Origin: Primula veris
Lineage: Eukaryota > Streptophyta > Magnoliopsida > Ericales > Primulaceae
Assembly: GCA_963682055.1 (NCBI GenBank)
Contig: OY821744.1
Span: 27,814,967-27,878,966, forward strand
Length of the DNA stretch: 64,000 nt
Reading direction: 5' to 3'
In this document: positions 1-10,606 of the stretch, one piece after another
How the letters are laid out: the number at the start of each line of letters is the position of its first letter
Numbering within the stretch: the stretch's first letter is position 1
Made by a program: the position numbers and the translations under genes
Notes under the pieces: generated by a model
Told to the model about the DNA's origin: nothing
What the model saw: only the letters and a program-made list of their open reading frames with translations
The model's database searches: none

Positions 1-258
1 TGATGAAGACCTTTCCCCAAAAGACCTACTATATTGTAGTGTTTTACTTATTTAGCTTTATCTGGTACAGAAATCTGGTACAAACTTGTTGGTTATATTT
101 GCAGAATTTGTGCAATGGAAACATATATACCAAAACCTCTGTTTGGACGCTTCAGGATAACTTCCAAACATGGATGAGGTAACATGGTCATGTTGGTCAT
201 GATTTTCGTTAAGCAAAATATGAATGGAATAAAAAGTAATCATGTTGGTCATGTTGGT
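1..258. other. flank without a recognised gene
   Basis: No coding region is recognisable on either strand. Three copies of a short CATGTTGGTC-like motif lie at about 181-260, around a stretch that includes ATTTTCGTT. They abut the left end of the LTR element that follows, and may be part of its altered terminal sequence. Confidence 0.5.
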
Positions 259-1048
259 CAGAAAACAGCCACGTGATGGCTCGCTTATGGACTTAGCCGC
301 TGCCACAAACGATCAGCCAACCAACAAACTCGCAACACTCGTGTTTACCTCACAAACTCTCGTGTTTAATCACTCAATTGCAGTCCGTTTCGAGGCAACG
401 TAACTGCTCTAATCTGAACAGATTTTAAGACAAGTAAAATATGTAAACGCAAGCAAACGTAAATGAACACACACGCGCAATTTACGGCCGCAGCCAACCC
501 AATATAATTCTGTTAATATTAGGAACCAAATTACATATGTTTTCAAGTGTTTTCTCAGCCAAAACTCTATCTAAAAACATGTTGAAATCTGCCCATGTAC
601 TTATAATACATACATGGCAGTTACAAGACAGAAATACAGGGAAATAAACTGCCCAAAGCAGTTACAATGCAGTTTGGAACTGCTCCAGCACATTGGTAAC
701 CGTTCCCGCCCTTTTTAAGTGACTCTAACCTTCAATAGAACACTTATACAGCAGCTAGAACCCGTCCCAACCAAACAGCCCACTCCGATTCACATAATCG
801 ATCCGTATTGCCATCAAACTGCCCACCATTTGAATCAAAACAGTCCGTTGTCATGACTCAACATTAGCAGTCCGTTCAAACCATATCAAACGTGTTTCCT
901 TGCTCCAAGCCTGCCCAAAGGTTGAACCGTATCAAACTTTAATTCCTTGGTGCTCCTACATACCAAACATTAGCCAACGGTGCCCACAAACGTTCATTCG
1001 AAGTGTCAATCCGCTAACCAAACGAATGCTAGCACAAAGATGCTAACA
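259..1048 (-). repeat. 3' LTR of gag-only element (left copy, end altered)
   Basis: Direct repeat of 2512-3301. On the minus strand it starts TGTTAGCATC directly after the polypurine tract. Its far end stops matching at 259, about 22 bases short of the full LTR, whose terminal TGTCACAGG (plus strand) is missing here. Confidence 0.85.
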
Positions 1049-1062
1049 AACCTCCCCCACCT
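1049..1062 (-). other. polypurine tract of gag-only element
   Basis: On the minus strand this reads AGGTGGGGGAGGTT and directly precedes the TG that opens the 3' LTR. It is the expected primer for plus-strand DNA synthesis. Confidence 0.8.
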
Positions 1063-1388
1063 AAGCCATTCATCGCCCTCGATGAATCAAGTGTTTATTA
1101 CAGAATTCAAAACTAAAGTTCAGTCCTCGTCTGACCCATAAGATAAGCCCATACTTTTCCCACAAATCAGATTTCCCGCAACTTGTTTCCGTTGTCCCAA
1201 ACATGCAACTAAACCTCGCTCCTTAGGTCAATTTTCTTTTCAAAACCCGCTGCCCAAAGTCCATCTCAAATAGCCCAGATTTTTCCTCGTCTGAACAGCA
1301 CCACGCTGTCCACTTTGGTCGACGTAACTCCCTCGATAGTACCCCACGGCTTTGCCCATCGAGTCGATCACCCGCCCGTAACTTACGT

Positions 1389-2459
1389 CTAAGGCATCAC
1401 TTGCATGCTGCCTATGTAAACCTTTTCGCCCTCCTTATCCATTTCTTCGTCAACCTGAAGTGCCGATAACCGCTCCTTTTTCGAACACTCCTTGGCGAAG
1501 TGAGGACCTCCACAAATAAAGCAAGCAAACGTCTTGCTTTTCCCTTTTTCCTTGCCATTATGGCTAATCGATTTCATGCTTCGACAGTCATCATCCATGG
1601 CTGGTTTTGATGTTTCTACCTCGCTGAATTTTGTCACAACCTTTTTGCCGTTCCTTCCATTTTTCGACTCGGTTTCCGAATTCAGTTTATAGTCTAACAA
1701 ACCATCCGCCGATGCCATAGCACTTGACAGATCTTTCACCGCCAACCTTCGTAACTCTAATTGTGCCCACGATTGCAACCCGGAAAAAAAATTAAACAAC
1801 TTGTCCTCCTCGGACATGCCGCTGATTTCCAACATTATCGCGCTGAAATCCTTGACGTAGTCCCGAACAGTCCCCCTTTGTTTCAAATTTCGCAACGCTT
1901 CTCTTGCAACCCACGCACCGTTACTAGGCAAAAACTGCTCACGCAATTCTGCCTTCAACCAATTCCATGAAACGATTGATCCCCGAGCATTATCCGCAGC
2001 CCTTGAACGCCACCATAACTTTGCGTTGTCGCTCAAATACATACTCGTTATCGCGACACGTTCACCTTCCGGTATATGGGCAGCGGTAAAGTACTGCTCC
2101 ATATCCCATAAAAAGTTCTCCAACTTTTTACAATCCTTATCTCCAACAAACGGTTTCTGTTCCGGCACTCTCCATTTTGTCACGCCACCTTCGTGACTTG
2201 TCGAAACTGAATTTCCAGCAACCGCTTTCCGCAAGATCTGAATCTCGTCTCGCATAATTCCTATTCCCGTCGTAGAATCAGCGAGTTCTTGCACCAACGC
2301 CTCGACCTTCGCTTTCAAAACAGTCACGTCATCCTCCAGCGTTTCTGTTTTGACAGTCAAGTTCACGCCATCTCCAGCGGGTTCGGTGCCCACAAGAGTC
2401 TTTAACCGACTGAGTCTGTCCTTCGTCGAAAGATCCCTTTCTCTCGCCTCGTTCACCAT
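1389..2459 (-). CDS. retrotransposon Gag polyprotein (Ty3/gypsy-like)
   Basis: The product would be 356 residues: the capsid-nucleocapsid precursor that packages element RNA in the cytoplasm. The N-terminal third is predicted coiled coil (leucine-rich, near TETLEDDVTVLKAKVEAL). The middle is a typical retrotransposon gag core with LWWRSRA and FLPSN-like motifs. A zinc knuckle near residues 313-325 reads CFICGGPHFAKEC, spaced CX2CX3HX4C, one residue shorter than the canonical knuckle. The reading frame is open upstream to an ATG at 2525, but that start lies in the LTR and translation would run through the primer-binding site, so I prefer the ATG at 2457-2459. The frame ends soon after the knuckle, without protease. 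It has no internal stops, so it could be functional. Confidence 0.85.
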   Translation of the reverse strand: MVNEARERDLSTKDRLSRLKTLVGTEPAGDGVNLTVKTETLEDDVTVLKAKVEALVQELADSTTGIGIMRDEIQILRKAVAGNSVSTSHEGGVTKWRVPEQKPFVGDKDCKKLENFLWDMEQYFTAAHIPEGERVAITSMYLSDNAKLWWRSRAADNARGSIVSWNWLKAELREQFLPSNGAWVAREALRNLKQRGTVRDYVKDFSAIMLEISGMSEEDKLFNFFSGLQSWAQLELRRLAVKDLSSAMASADGLLDYKLNSETESKNGRNGKKVVTKFSEVETSKPAMDDDCRSMKSISHNGKEKGKSKTFACFICGGPHFAKECSKKERLSALQVDEEMDKEGEKVYIGSMQVMP

Positions 2460-2474
2460 TGTAACGTAACTTCC

Positions 2475-2486
2475 GCTCTGATACCA
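2475..2486 (-). other. primer-binding site, initiator tRNA-Met
   Basis: On the minus strand the sequence TGGTATCAGAGC lies two bases inside the 5' LTR end. It is the standard plant primer-binding site complementary to the 3' end of initiator methionine tRNA, and it fixes the element's orientation. Confidence 0.9.
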
Positions 2487-2489
2487 GTT

Positions 2490-3301
2490 GTCACAGGACT
2501 GTTTTTCGTTCCAGAAAACAGCCACGTGATGGCTCGCTTATGGACTTAGCCGCTGCCACAAACGATCAGCCAACCAACAAACTCGCAACACTCGTGTTTA
2601 CCTCACAAACTCTCGTGTTTAATCACTCAATTGCAGTCCGTTTCGAGGCAACGTAACTGCTCTAATCTGAACAGATTTTAAGACAAGTAAAATATGTAAA
2701 CGCAAGCAAACGTAAATGAACACACACGCGCAATTTACGGCCGCAGCCAACCCAATATAATTCCGTTAATATTAGGAACCAAATTACATATGTTTTCAAG
2801 TGTTTTCTCAGCCAAAACTCTATCTAAAAACATGTTGAAATCTGCCCATGTACTTATAATACATACATGGCAGTTACAAGACAGAAATACAGGGAAATAA
2901 ACTGCCCAAAGCAGTTACAATGCAGTTTGGAACTGCTCCAGCACATTGGTAACCGTTCCCGCCCTTTTTAAGTGACTCTAACCTTCAATAGAACACTTAT
3001 ACAGCAGCTAGAACCCGTCCCAACCAAACAGCCCACTCCGATTCACATAATCGATCCGCATTGCCATCAAACTGCCCACCATTTGAATCAAAACAGTCCG
3101 TTGTCATGACTCAGCATTAGCAGTCCGTTCAAACCATATCAAACGTGTTTCCTTGCTCCAAACCTGCCCAAAGGTTGAACCGTATCAAACTTTAATTCAT
3201 TGGTGCTCCTACATACCAAACATTAGCCAACGGTGCCCACAAACGTTCCTTCGAAGTGTCAATCCGCTAACCAAACGAATGCTAGCACAAAGATGCTAAC
3301 A
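2490..3301 (-). repeat. 5' LTR of gag-only element (complete)
   Basis: Complete 812-base LTR with TG at 2490 and CA at 3301. Bases 2512-3301 match 259-1048 with only a few substitutions. It would carry the element's promoter; I did not identify a clear TATA box. Confidence 0.87.
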
Positions 3302-4170
3302 GACAACCTGTTTGATCTATATATGCTCCAAGTGTGTGTGGATATTTAAGCACATTATAAAGTTTAAAAAAAAAACCTTAAAATATTGTTTATAGTGCTG
3401 TAATCAATATACGAATAGACATTCTGTTCATGCCTTCTTGTTGTGCACTATTGCTCTTCATTTCGCCCTCAGTTCAAATTTCTTCAGATTAAGGACCAAA
3501 ATTGGCCTAGGTCTTCTATTAGTTGGCCACCAAAAGTTGTGAGGAAAACATAAATTTGTTAGTCTCCGGCCACCTAAATTCAAAAACCTACAAATTTGTG
3601 GAACTTGAAGATATAAATTAAAATTTCATATTGTTCTGCACACACAAAAAATTTGTGCATTCGTTTTTGCGCTTTTATCGTATTTTTTGCGTTATAAAGC
3701 ACGCTTTTCAGGATTTGTAATTTTTTTATTTAGTTTTTGTCCAAAAAGTTACGAAAACGATGCTGATTTAGGGTTAGCAATTTTATGAAAACATAATTTC
3801 AAACAAATACTACCACCAATGCTACTATGCTAGTGATCCTTAATCGCTCATTTTGATAAATTACAACATTTGAAAACTTTAAATACTAGATGACTTAAAT
3901 TTGTTTGCTTTTTGCTATTTATGAAATCTTTCAATTTTTCTTATATAGAAAATCGTAAATTGATGTTTTTAAAATATTTTTTAAACATGTATATTTTTCT
4001 ATTATAAAAAGTTTAGGTTTTACGCTTCAAACCTATGCTCTTCGTAAATTTCTTGTAAAAACGTTTTGATCAATTTAGCGCTTTTCAAAACACTAGTTGA
4101 AAACCTAAGTAGCTTTAGATATAAACTGCTGATCTGGAAAAACAAACTATTGATCTGAAAAAACAAACAT
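3302..4170. other. AT-rich intergenic stretch
   Basis: No recognisable gene, RNA or transposon end. The sequence is strongly AT-rich with short homopolymer runs. Confidence 0.5.
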
Positions 4171-4599
4171 ACAATAGAACCTCTATAAATTAATACTCGG
4201 TAAATTAATAATCTCTCTAAAATAATAATTTACTCCGGTCCCGACTTGGGCCAGTGTAACAAATCACTAATTTCGATAAATTAATAAGATAATAAATTTT
4301 TGAAATATCCTTATATAAATATTTAGTCCACACAAATTCATAAATTAATAATTCATCAAAACAACAAACATTAATAAGACGATTTAGTAAAATATGACTC
4401 TATAGTCGTTTTATTCTTCTTAAATTTTAAATTTAGTTGGAGCTCCTCCCTAGTTTAATATATCCAATGTCTATTTTTAGTTTTATAGACGGTTTAACAT
4501 GTAACAAAATTTATGTAAAAGTGAATTAGTGTATTTGATTTTACTAACTAATTTAACGAGTATTATTTGTAATATATATGAGTTTTATATTATAAATGA

Positions 4600-4635
<36 letters not shown>

Positions 4636-4752
4636 AATCGATAAAAGAACATCTTTAAAATTATAAAATATTAATTAATCTATTAATTAATATCTTTCTA
4701 AATTAATAAAAAATTATGTTCCAAACAATATTAATTTATATCCCAAAATTGT
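4171..4752. mobile_element. possible non-autonomous DNA transposon (MITE-like)
   Basis: The two ends share ACAAT followed, after a variable 7-8 bases, by TATAAATTAATA in inverted orientation. The left end also repeats TAAATTAATA several times just inside the terminus, a subterminal arrangement seen in plant MITEs. The interior is non-coding, with a (TA)n run. I could not establish a target duplication or assign a superfamily. Confidence 0.4.
4601..4633. repeat. (TA)n microsatellite
   Basis: Uninterrupted TA dinucleotides for about 33 bases. Confidence 0.9.
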
Positions 4753-5552
4753 AAAGAGATTACTTATTTAAGGACAAGGGAGTACACTACAATTTGGTAG
4801 GTCATTTAATTCTAATAGAAAAAAATTAAAGGTCTGATGGGATACTCACTAACCAATCAGTTGATGCCTGACAGATAGATTTTGAGTACAAGCACCGAAT
4901 TTTTTTTGTGGTCTATCATAAATCATTTACGTACCAACTATAGATGGATGGCTACCAAACTAATTACGAGAGCAGAGAATGAATATATATGCTGCTTGTT
5001 TGAATATAGCTGATAATGACAAAGACACCTGTTAAGGCACAAGGTATGCATATTAAAATTGATTGATTTTAACCAAATACGCAAACTGTCCTTACCAACT
5101 GCAAGATGGAGTTGCAGACCTAAGCCGGCCAAAAACAGCCAACAAGAAGTTTCTAGATGAGTCCACAGTAAATAAGCGTTGTACGCAATTTGTTAATTCC
5201 ATAGTTATTGAAAAGAGAAGCGGAAATGGAAAACATGATTTTTTTTTTTTTGAAATTTACACGTGAAATAACCAATACCACGAAACATGGTATTTTAAAG
5301 GGGAAATGAATTTTCCGATAACTATGATTCATTCCATTCCTTGCAAACATCTGTATGCTCCAACAGAGACTACAGGTCAAGACTACAGGTCTCTCTTAGA
5401 TAGATAAACATCAATTAATAAAAGCAGTATATAAAGCTCACTATAGTAGTCACTGTGAGATAGATAAGTTTATATTAATAACTTACCCAAAAAAAAATTA
5501 TATTAATAAAGCTGTTTATAAAGTTCATTTTAAGTTATTTAAGTCTAAATTA
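4753..5552. other. intergenic stretch upstream of the UGT gene
   Basis: No supported gene. A TATATAAAGCTC block near 5430 resembles the true UGT core promoter near 6073 and may be an old local duplication of it. Confidence 0.4.
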
Positions 5553-5560
5553 GTGATAAC

Positions 5561-6062
5561 CAGTGTTTTAAATAGCGTTATCGCTATCGTAACGTTTTTT
5601 CGAGAGAAACGCTAAAAGCGCTAATAGCGTTGCTATGTAGCGCTTTGCGATGTATTTTTTTTTGCCTAAATATGCACTAAACTTTAGAATATTTAACAAA
5701 AAAAAATAAAAATGTATAGTTATATTAGATAGTAATAAAAAATAAAAATAAAAATAAAAATTTGTTGTTGGTGAGTTTTGAACCTGGGTCTGCTGGAAAA
5801 CACAGCACTGTCTCAACCATCTGGACTGCAGACACTTTTATGAAAATTATACAATATATATTAATTATTTAGATCCGCTGTTTTTTTTTTACTCGCTATT
5901 TACGCTTTTGGTCCAGAATTTCGCGTTTTTTGCACTTTTGGTCCCCTATAGCGCGATTTTAGCGCAATTCCACCCAAAATCGTGATTTTTCGTTGCGTTT
6001 TTTACCAAAACAACGCTATTTCGCGCTACGTAGCGCTACGTAGCGCGAATTTTAAAACAAAG
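5561..6062. mobile_element. hAT-type MITE with 8-bp target duplication
   Basis: The 502-base insertion is bounded by a perfect direct repeat GTGATAAC (5553-5560 and 6063-6070), the 8-bp target duplication typical of hAT elements. The ends are imperfect terminal inverted repeats (CAGTGTTTTAAAT on the left; CTTTGTTTTAAAA reading in from the right). Both subterminal regions are packed with TAGCG/CGCTA motifs, including the palindromic CGCTACGTAGCG near the right end, as expected for hAT transposase binding sites. There is no coding capacity. It ends about 10 bases before the TATA box of the UGT gene. Confidence 0.85.
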
Positions 6063-6072
6063 GTGATAACAG

Positions 6073-6080
6073 TATATAAA
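6073..6080 (+). promoter_or_regulatory. TATA box of the UGT gene
   Basis: TATATAAA lies 45 bases upstream of the UGT start codon, giving a short leader of roughly 20-25 bases. The hAT MITE lies immediately upstream, so the native distal promoter has been pushed about 500 bases away. Confidence 0.6.
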
Positions 6081-6124
6081 GCTTACTTAGTAAGTCAGCA
6101 TAAGTTAAAATCCTGAGAGACAGA

Positions 6125-8116
6125 ATGGGAGAACAAGGAGGGCAAAAAATTCAGAGAGTGGTGCTTGTACCATATCCATTACAAGGTCACATAAGTCCTA
6201 TGCTCGATCTAGGAAACGCCCTTCACTCAAAAGGCTTTTCAATAACTATTATGCACACAAAATTCAACTCTCCTAACCCATCAAACCATCCCAATTTCAC
6301 ATTTTTCCCAGTCTACAATAGCTTCCCGGAGGATATTCAATCAATTGACCCCGAAACTTTTATGTTAACCCTTAACACAAAGTATCAAACTCCATTACAA
6401 GAAGGGTTGAATAAATTGGTGGACCATGAAGGCAGTGTAGTGTGTATAATACGCGACGCTTTAATGTATGCCATGGATGATGTGGCGGAGCACCTAAAAC
6501 TTCCTAGTATCATTTTCCAAACCTGCAGTGTCGCTTCTGTTGCGGCTTTTGCTGAGTTGCCACGCCTTAAACAAGAAGGATGCTGTCTTCTAGAAGGTAT
6601 AGTCAATCATGGACCTGTTTACCAAAATTGTTATCTCTACCTTTATTTCATAAATATGAAATTGTATAAGGACAGCTTCTAAGAAGATACAGCTATCAAC
6701 TTAAAAAAGAAATATCTCAAAATGGTTTGTTTCTATATCCTACTAATGAAAACTACTTGCGAAAGAATACCCTGCGAGGATGAAGCCATTTTTAAACAGA
6801 CAAATGAGAAAAGATAATAAAAGACGAAGGATCAAAGGAACATGATGTTCTATACAAAATAGTTCTCAAATTCTCTGCTTTGTGAGCTCTACAAACAAAC
6901 CAGAATGACACTGCAACATGATAATCACGTTGTGAATTTGTGAACATAGATAGCAAGTTATGCTGGAAGTATATCATCATCGGGACTTCCTATACTGTAG
7001 GTTACATTTATTTACAATTAAAACCATTCAGTAGAACCGTAGATTTCAACTGTTAAGCAAACAAAAGATGTAATTGTAACCTTTAGGAAATATTTCATGT
7101 ATTTGTACAACTCGTTACGCTGATTAAAATGTGGACTAGACGTTAATAAAGCAAAATATGGGGAAAAACATTTGCAATATTGTAGCAAATATGGCAAAGC
7201 CAAATGATCTGTCAAAGTAACTAAGCATCGACTTTTAGATTCTAATTCACAGGATCTAGTTCCAAGACTTGCTCCCCTCAGGATGAAAGACTTACCTATA
7301 ATTAAATTCCTGAGCTTAGAGTCACAGTTAGAACAAGCAGCTAATGTTTGCAACATAAGAAGAGCTTCATCTATTATCTGGAACTCCAATAACTGTCTTG
7401 AAAATCTCCCACTGATAGAACTTCAGGAAAAATATCAAATCCCTTTTTTCCCAGTGGGCCCTCTTTTTAAGACAGCCTCGGCTTCCTCTAATAGCTTAAT
7501 AAACACAGATGTAAATTGTGTCAAATGGCTAGACAATCAAAATCCCAGCTCTGTTCTGTACATAAGCTTGGGGAGCTTAGTGTATATTACTGAGAGAGAA
7601 TTTGTTGAGATGGCATGGGGGCTGACCAACAGTGAACAACCATTTCTATGAGTTGTTAGACTGGGGTCAGTACGTGGATCAGAATGGATTGAGCTGTTAC
7701 CTAAAGGATTTGAAGATTCTACTCGTACAAGAGGGCTAATAGTGAAGTGGGCACCTCAAAAAGAGGTTTTGGCTCATAAATCAGTGGGTGGATTTTGGAC
7801 ACATTGTGGTTGGAATTCAACTCTTGAGAGCATTTATGCAGGGGTTCCAATGATATGTTCCCCGATCTTCGGGGATCAAAATGTGAACGCCAGATATGTT
7901 AGCCATGTTTGGAGGGTAGGCCTAGAACTAGGTGGTGAAGTTGAGAGGGGAAAGATACAGGAAGTCATCAAACGACTAATGACAGACCAGGAAGGGATAG
8001 AAGTTCACAAGAGGGCTACTGATTTTACAGAAAAAGTTGAACAAGCTATTCTCCAAGGTGGAAATTCGCACAACTCACTAAATGATCTAGCAAAATACAT
8101 CTTGTCTTTGTTGTAG
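6125..8116 (+). pseudogene. UGT76-like UDP-glycosyltransferase, one nonsense codon
   Basis: Family 1 glycosyltransferase, which moves sugar from UDP-sugar to small acceptors in the cytosol. Exon 1 is 6125-6596, the intron 6597-7238 (GT at 6597, TTTTAG acceptor ending 7238), exon 2 7239-8116. The join keeps frame and gives 449 codons, a normal family length. The catalytic His22 (PLQGH) and its partner Asp111 (IIRD) are present. The 44-residue PSPG sugar-donor box spans residues 328-371, from WAPQKEV to a final Gln, which usually goes with UDP-glucose. The only lesion I see is TGA at 7649-7651 (codon 295), in the PFL-W-VV segment where the family has Trp; TGG to TGA is one base. The product would stop before the PSPG box and be inactive. 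The acceptor cannot be predicted. Stop-codon readthrough, a sequencing error or an allelic null are alternatives to a fixed pseudogene. Confidence 0.85.
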
Positions 8117-8718
8117 TCTTGTAGATCAATTATATCATCGAATCATTAACCACTGGGTACCAGAGCTGTAAGCCTTAATCACCCAACCACATTATGGAAA
8201 ATGGAAAAATCCTTACTATATGTCATTGTTTCTATGGCTGATACAAGGGAACTTGAAAAATGTAATGGACCATGGAAAAAATGGCAGTACTGTGACGAAT
8301 ACAAATGGTACTAAATTCCTTTGTAATGCGATGTGTATAAGTTGTAACCTCACTCTACTTTTATAATTTCACTGCAATGCAGCCATCTCATGATGAGAAG
8401 ATGAGGGAAACAAATCAGAGAGAGCAGTCCGATATCTTACTGCAATGCAAAATATGGTGCACTTTAACTTATTTTTACCTTAACTTGTTAAAGCTTTCGA
8501 TACGAGGAGCTGTGACCTATATTAAAAACTGACAGCTTTTTCTCTTCAACCAATCACACTATCATAATTCTAGTAAGAAAGATCATGTCATCTTTCATGA
8601 AAAGAGATGATTACTTATCAAATGGCCTTTGTTGTGATCCTTACAATCTTCTAATCATCCTTGTCCCTCTTCAGTTTGTTATTTCCTTACAGTGCAACGT
8701 TTGTTGGAACTTCCAAGC
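8117..8718. other. UGT 3' flank
   Basis: Non-coding. It presumably holds the UGT 3' untranslated region. No other feature is supported. Confidence 0.5.
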
Positions 8719-8723
8719 GTTTG

Positions 8724-10447
8724 TGTAAAAAATACGTATATATATAGATATATATATATATATATATATTTATTTATTGCTAAAAAGTTAATGTTAAGTG
8801 TATATTATTAGTAGTAATGTTGTAAGTTGTGGAATTTTTATGCCTAACGAGTTTTTTGATTGTTCTTAATTATATGTGAATTATATTTGTATTAATAAAA
8901 TTACGAAAGGATACTATCAGTTAGAGGTTTAAGATGTGAAAACTTTGTATGAATAATTAATAGTATGAATGTCGCATAACATCTAAATGAAAAGGAACGG
9001 CCCCATTATCATTTAGAAAAATATTAGAATTAAATGTATTATAAACACACTTGATAATATTGAGTAACTCATAAGTTTTATAATAGCGAATATAAAAAAC
9101 GTACGGCTTGTCTGAAGAATTAATGGCCAGTATCAGTTTGTGGGTTGCACAATAAGATGTTAGTATTCATGCATTTAATTAGTAGTGATCCATATAGGAG
9201 TTATGTTTGCATGGAAATTAGATAGTCAGAGGTTTTGAAATGGACTAGTATAAATAATAACCTATAGTCACATTATATACACGTCTCTGCTATGTTTCAT
9301 ATATATATATATTAGTCTAATACTTATCAGTTATCACTACATTAGGTATTTATATATAAATATATAGGTATATGTGTATGTAATTGAGAAAAGAAGCCAA
9401 GTCAGTGTGGGCAAGGAAGGGTACAATTTGAAAATTCAATTGTTAATGTTCGGTCGTTCCGTATCTGTATAAGTGAGTGGTTTTTCTTACTTACTATTAT
9501 AAAATCCCATTGCATTTTTAACAAGTAATTGCATGTTGAAATTTATATTTTGAAGGTATCAAAATTATATATGTACATATATTATTACAAAGTTGCAGGT
9601 TCAAAAGAGCAAGTTTATTTGTGTACGTTGATGAACGTAAAGAAAGTGAAATGTTTATATACGATGATAACGTATAAGATTTTGAAATAAGTTTATTTTG
9701 TTTTTGTGATCATTATGGTTTATATTTGGGATTAAGTTTATAGAAAAAAAAGAGATTTGGGAAGTCCAAATCCAAAGAATAAAAAGAGATTCAGGAAGGC
9801 TGAATCCAACGAAGAAAAAGAGATTCAAGAAGGCTGAATCCAACGAAGAAAAAGAGATTCAGGAAGTCTGAATCCACCTAGGAGATTGGGAAGTCCAATC
9901 GGACTTAATATTCAATTTATATTATCGTATTGATCACACCAAAAATTACAATTTTATTATTCGTGTTTTGGGAATTTTATTAAATAAAAGTATTGCTTTT
10001 GAAAATGATAAAATGATAAAATCTATTTTCGACCCTATATTATATTGCAAGGTTGCCATTCACTAAGCTCGTTTAGCTTACCCTCGTTTTTATAATGTTT
10101 TCAGGTAATCAGGCAGATTTTTAGAGTCGGACTAGAGTTAGTCGGGACCAGCCAGACCGTCTAGGATTTCTTTTATTTCCGCTGCTAATAAACTTCTAAG
10201 ATTATGATTTCAAATGTTGTTTGTTTAGTATTACAAGACCTTATTTGAATAAGTTGCTATCGAGATTTTTTTAAAATTTCACTTTAACTTGTTGGGATAT
10301 TCAGAAATAAGAATGAATGTTTGAAGTTACTATTTTAGAGTCTAAATTATTTATTTAATTACTTTTAAGTTATAGGCCTTCATTTAGCACGTGCCGCCGC
10401 ATGTGTTATTCGGCCGTGTGACGTCCTTTTTGGTCAGGGATGTTACA
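8724..10447 (+). repeat. 5' LTR
   Basis: Starts TGTAAAA and ends GGGATGTTACA. Compared with the 3' LTR it has lost about 15 bases just inside its start. A (TA)n run follows the start, and the hairpin array is at 9754-9900. Confidence 0.92.
9754..9900 (+). repeat. array of five hairpins with covarying stems (5' LTR)
   Basis: Five inverted repeats at 9754-9772, 9788-9806, 9822-9840, 9856-9874 and 9884-9900, spaced 34, 34, 34 and 28 bases. Stems and loops are GATTTGG-GAAGT-CCAAATC, GATTCAG-GAAGG-CTGAATC, GATTCAA-GAAGG-CTGAATC (one mismatch), GATTCAG-GAAGT-CTGAATC and GATTGG-GAAGT-CCAATC. The loop is GAAGT or GAAGG throughout, while three different stems keep pairing. Purine-rich linkers (CCAACGAAGAAAAA) separate the middle units. 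Confidence 0.88.
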
Positions 10448-10452
10448 TTTTT

Positions 10453-10464
10453 TGGTATCAGAGC
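10453..10464 (+). other. primer-binding site, initiator tRNA-Met
   Basis: TGGTATCAGAGC, five bases after the 5' LTR end. Confidence 0.92.
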
Positions 10465-10606
10465 TGAAGGTCCTAGGACCGTTTTCTTTCAAGAACTTGG
10501 TTAATATAGATAAAGTCTGGTTCCCAAAGTCTGATAGGTTTTAGGTTAGGTTATATATTCTGCTACATTGTTTTTAGTTATTTATGTTACTTGGTATGCC
10601 TTTAGG

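Larger units (their letters stand above)
259..3301 (-). mobile_element. gag-only LTR retrotransposon (TR-GAG type), minus strand
   Basis: Two nearly identical direct repeats (259-1048 and 2490-3301) flank a short internal region of about 1.4 kb. Read on the minus strand, the order is 5' LTR, a primer-binding site complementary to initiator tRNA-Met, a gag reading frame, a polypurine tract and the 3' LTR. No protease, reverse transcriptase, RNase H or integrase is present, and the internal region is too short to have held them recently. The gag is Ty3/gypsy-like. I counted only about six substitutions between the LTRs over roughly 790 bases, so the insertion is young. A replication partner supplying pol would have to be elsewhere in the genome. 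The right LTR has proper TG/CA ends; the left copy lacks the last 22 bases or so of the element, so no target duplication can be checked. Confidence 0.88.

Noticed and set aside
58..306. 82-codon open stretch on the minus strand
   Set aside because: It overlaps the LTR end and has no recognisable domain; its composition looks like chance.
6385..6606. Open stretch antisense to UGT exon 1
   Set aside because: A shadow of the real exon on the opposite strand.
7251..7253. Alternative UGT acceptor at CACAG, just downstream of TTTTAG
   Set aside because: With the strong donor at 6597 it leaves the frame one base out; the TTTTAG acceptor ending at 7238 restores it and gives the family-typical sequence.
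9655..9843. Minus-strand open stretch over the hairpin array
   Set aside because: It follows from the repeated array and shows no protein similarity.
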